Shown here piece after piece: positions 59,402 through 64,000 of a stretch of DNA of 64,000 nucleotides. The first letter of the stretch is position 1, and each line of letters begins with the position of its first letter. The notes under the pieces are model-generated. The model saw only the letters and a list, made by a program, of their open reading frames with translations. It made no database searches and was not told the origin of the DNA. A program made the position numbers and the translations under genes. Source of the stretch: Rotaria sordida (lineage: Eukaryota; Rotifera; Eurotatoria; Philodinida; Philodinidae); assembly GCA_905250125.1 (NCBI GenBank), contig CAJNOL010000697.1, forward strand, positions 46,480-110,479, written 5' to 3'.

Positions 59402-62244
59402 TTTAAATGAAAAATTCTTAAAATATTATGTTCGATTGCCAAAAAAATATCTGCAACATCAGAAAGCAAAAATTTTTAGTTCGTCTCCAACTTTGTACAT
59501 ACTCTATTGGATTAACAATAGATTTTTATAATTGAATCAAATATTGTTCAATTTTCAGTTTTTATATTTGTCTGTCAATCGACTGATTTTGTTCAAGCGT
59601 TAAGCTCAAAAAAAAGACGAAAAACTAGATATCGAAAATTTGCGCACCTCGTTTAAAATACGTAAATAAAAATGTTTTGCTATCAGATTATCGTTACAAT
59701 ATATTGAATTGGTGTAAGTTGAAGGCAAACAAAAGAGCAAGAAAAAAATTTGACAATAGTTTATAAGAAGCTATATGGGAAATTGATACGATATGTTGTG
59801 TTTTCGATTGAATACTAATTTATATAAACTATTATGGAAAAAATAATGATGAAACAATAAAAAAAAGTGCACGAACAATATTCAAATCGAAATACAAGTA
59901 CAAATTATTAGTTTCTGTCCAAGTTGGCAAAAATCCTCTCCATCATCACATCAAGGAAGCATTTTCAACTGTCGAACATGGGTCGGTTCCATAGCATATC
60001 CGTATATAGGAATAGGTGAGACTAGTGCGTGCTCAAACGGCTTTACATACAGGCCTTATTCTACCGGATTAATAATCGGAAGCACGTTGCCTAGTAAGAA
60101 ATCAAAAGATCTACGTTTGATCTGAAACTTTACTCATAAACAGGCCTTACCGTTATAAACGATTTTACCTAGACTCGAGCTTATTCTATCAAAGATCTGA
60201 ATTATCGCTCTTAGCCATAACAGCTGGCTAAAGACTACTACCTCACTACTTTTTACTATCTCGGATACAGAATGAAGGACAAAGTACCATTTTTTGAAAA
60301 CTACTGAAGATGAACGGAAATCCATATTGACGATTGAAAAATGTTTGTATCATCTTGAGACATCAGTCTTCCTGATGAATTTCTAGTAACTCATCGTTCT
60401 CAAGAACATCGCAATACAAAGTCCAGAATTTGTTACAGCAAGAAACATGTAAACTATAGAGGTCCAATACGTACGCGATCGACTACAGAAATGTTCTGCT
60501 TCCCGTCGCATTAGTAAGAATCATATGATATGAATGGTTACCAAATAAAAACAAATGACTTAATCTAATGGATATTGATTGATATTCTTCATCACATAAT
60601 ACGTTAATTAAAAAATTTTTGAGGAATGTCCCTTAATTTGGCACAAGATAAATAAGTTAGATATACAGAAAAGGTCAATATTTATGAAAATCAAATATTT
60701 TTGAACACATTAAGTGCCTCAAAATTGGTCGACAAAAAACTGTATAACAACATTCCATTTGGTTTTTGCATTTTTTATCGAAGCAAAAATTGTTTAGAGA
60801 AAATCTGTTTTTACTGCTTAAAAGCTCGTTCGATGCTCTACAAAACTGGTTCTGGAAGCGTTTCATTTGGAGAAATACTTTCGCAAGAAATTGGAATTTT
60901 ATCAACGAAACTGGAGAAAAAGGATCTTTTTATGTAACAGCGTTACGCAATGGTAAAATCTTCTTATGAGCCTGAAACTTTAGCGAAAAAAGATAATTTT
61001 TATAGCATAAATAGAATGTGACAAGCTGCGTTGAATAGCGTTTGAATGAACTTTCTAGCTCTCAAAGCTTTTGAGATAATTGAAAAAAGTGTGTCAAAAA
61101 CGTAACAATGTTACATTTGGACAAGTCGTTCTCCATACATATGTCATATTAATATATAAGTTCTAATTTATTACATGAAATTGAATTATCATTTCATTGC
61201 TATTTTGACCATACAAATAGAACCAATGAACTTTGAAAAAAGAAGAATATAACGGAAAGAGTTTAGTTGTTATTTGTTATGCACAGTTACGAGTAGGCTA
61301 AGTCATAAACAAATTGATACATCACCTTTGTCCATCCGATTGTATAATACTATTTGGCCTGCTCAGCTAAAAAAGACTATGTTTGGTCAAAGTCGACCAG
61401 AAGATTTCTCGAACATAAAACGATCGAACTTATTCACTTGAAATTTTTTTTTAGTCGTCATATATTCTACATCGATAGTAAAGTCTTGTAGGACAAACTT
61501 TTTTGGGGTGATGAATCCCGTTTGTCCCGCAGAATAGGATAAACCGGATTTTTTCGAGATTCTTGGGACTATCCTGCAGGACCCTAATCGATGGATGTCA
61601 TTTGTTTTGAATAATGATGACAATAAATAGTAGTATCATCGAAGTGTGAGAGCTATATTTTGAAATTGGTGAATCACATACTTTTGTTGCCAAAACTATG
61701 CTTTATTAGCGGTTTTAAGAAATAGTTGCTGAGTACGTTGCCATAATGTTTTAGTGATGACTCTTTTGAAAAACAAACTTTCGAAAAAAACACCAATTTT
61801 ACCATCATGAAGTTTGTTATCTTAACTACAAATACAAATCAAAGTATTTTGTTCAGAGTAAGAAAATTTCTATAAATGTTAACTTTTTTGAATATTCTAG
61901 AAAACCTAATAAGATTCTTTATGATCATATTCGAAATGAGCATGGCCGATAAACTACAATCCACTAGTTTTCGCTGAGAAAGCGATTGATCAATTGGAAA
62001 TATTCGCTCGTTAGTTTAATCTAGAATCTAACCTACTATACCAAGATCGATGATGTCAGTTTATCTAAAAAAAAACTCGATTTATGGTTCTAAAATTTAC
62101 AGGTATTGTAAATAATTTGAGTTAAAATATCAATTAAAGCCAATTGTTTTACTTTTTGTAATTAAACATCATCCAATAAAATTTATTTTTAATCTATTTA
62201 CAACATACAAATTAGACAATAGAATTTATTATATAAAATTATAA
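59402..62244. other. Intergenic with a possible trace of a Tc1-type transposase
   Basis: No intact gene. Around 61495-61535 the plus strand reads FWGDESRLSRRIG, similar to the F.DES.F region around the second catalytic Asp of Tc1/mariner transposases, but it is short and surrounded by stops. Overlapping frames on both strands near 60675-60970 are unsupported. The last 150 bp are the 3' flank of the K2P gene. Confidence 0.3.

Positions 62245-64000
<1,756 letters not shown>

Noticed and set aside
60675-60969. Three overlapping frames (76, 78 and 67 codons)
   Set aside because: They overlap on both strands, none has a domain or splice context, and codon content is not distinct from background.

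Overview
The window looks like bdelloid rotifer nuclear DNA, probably a Rotaria-like species. It is strongly AT-rich. Its intact genes are split by short introns (about 47-70 bp) with GTAAG-type donors and TTTTAG/TATAG acceptors. It holds typical animal membrane proteins (class A GPCR, tetraspanin, two-pore K+ channel) next to a secreted plant/microbe-type GH3 beta-xylosidase, the kind of gene bdelloids are known to have acquired. A short tract of the bdelloid telomeric hexamer TGTGGG is also present. The species call is inference; no rRNA, tRNA or mitochondrial marker is visible.

Layout. 1-2.8 kb: the 3' end of a Thr/Pro/Glu repeat exon, then decayed or unrecognised coding pieces on the minus strand. 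3.6-8.4 kb: a large tandem array with a strict 93-bp period. 10.2-12.1 kb: a GPCR (minus). 14.2-28.1 kb: many inverted-repeat (foldback) elements, two decayed genes and one intact gene for a small secreted Pro/Gly-rich protein. 28.9-36.0 kb: a dead member of the same secreted-protein family, the beta-xylosidase (minus; its large intron is almost filled by a foldback element) and a live His/Gly-rich member of the family. 36.4-50.9 kb: mostly gene-poor, with an intronless zinc-finger-like protein of unknown function, gene relics and a TA-flanked MITE. 51-64 kb: a small secreted hormone-like protein (minus), a five-exon tetraspanin (plus), a composite MITE with perfect ends and a TASK-like K2P channel (minus).

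The genes do not form an operon or an obvious pathway. The main themes are: (1) a small family of secreted peptides sharing a 33-nt first exon and an intron inside the signal-peptide codons; (2) an unusual density of hairpin-forming elements, at least nine in 64 kb; (3) decayed reading frames whose stops are mostly TGA; (4) a K2P channel with a non-canonical first selectivity filter. No phage, CRISPR or prokaryotic defence locus is present. The strongest candidates for something undescribed are the secreted-peptide family, the 93-bp array and the intronless 269-residue protein.
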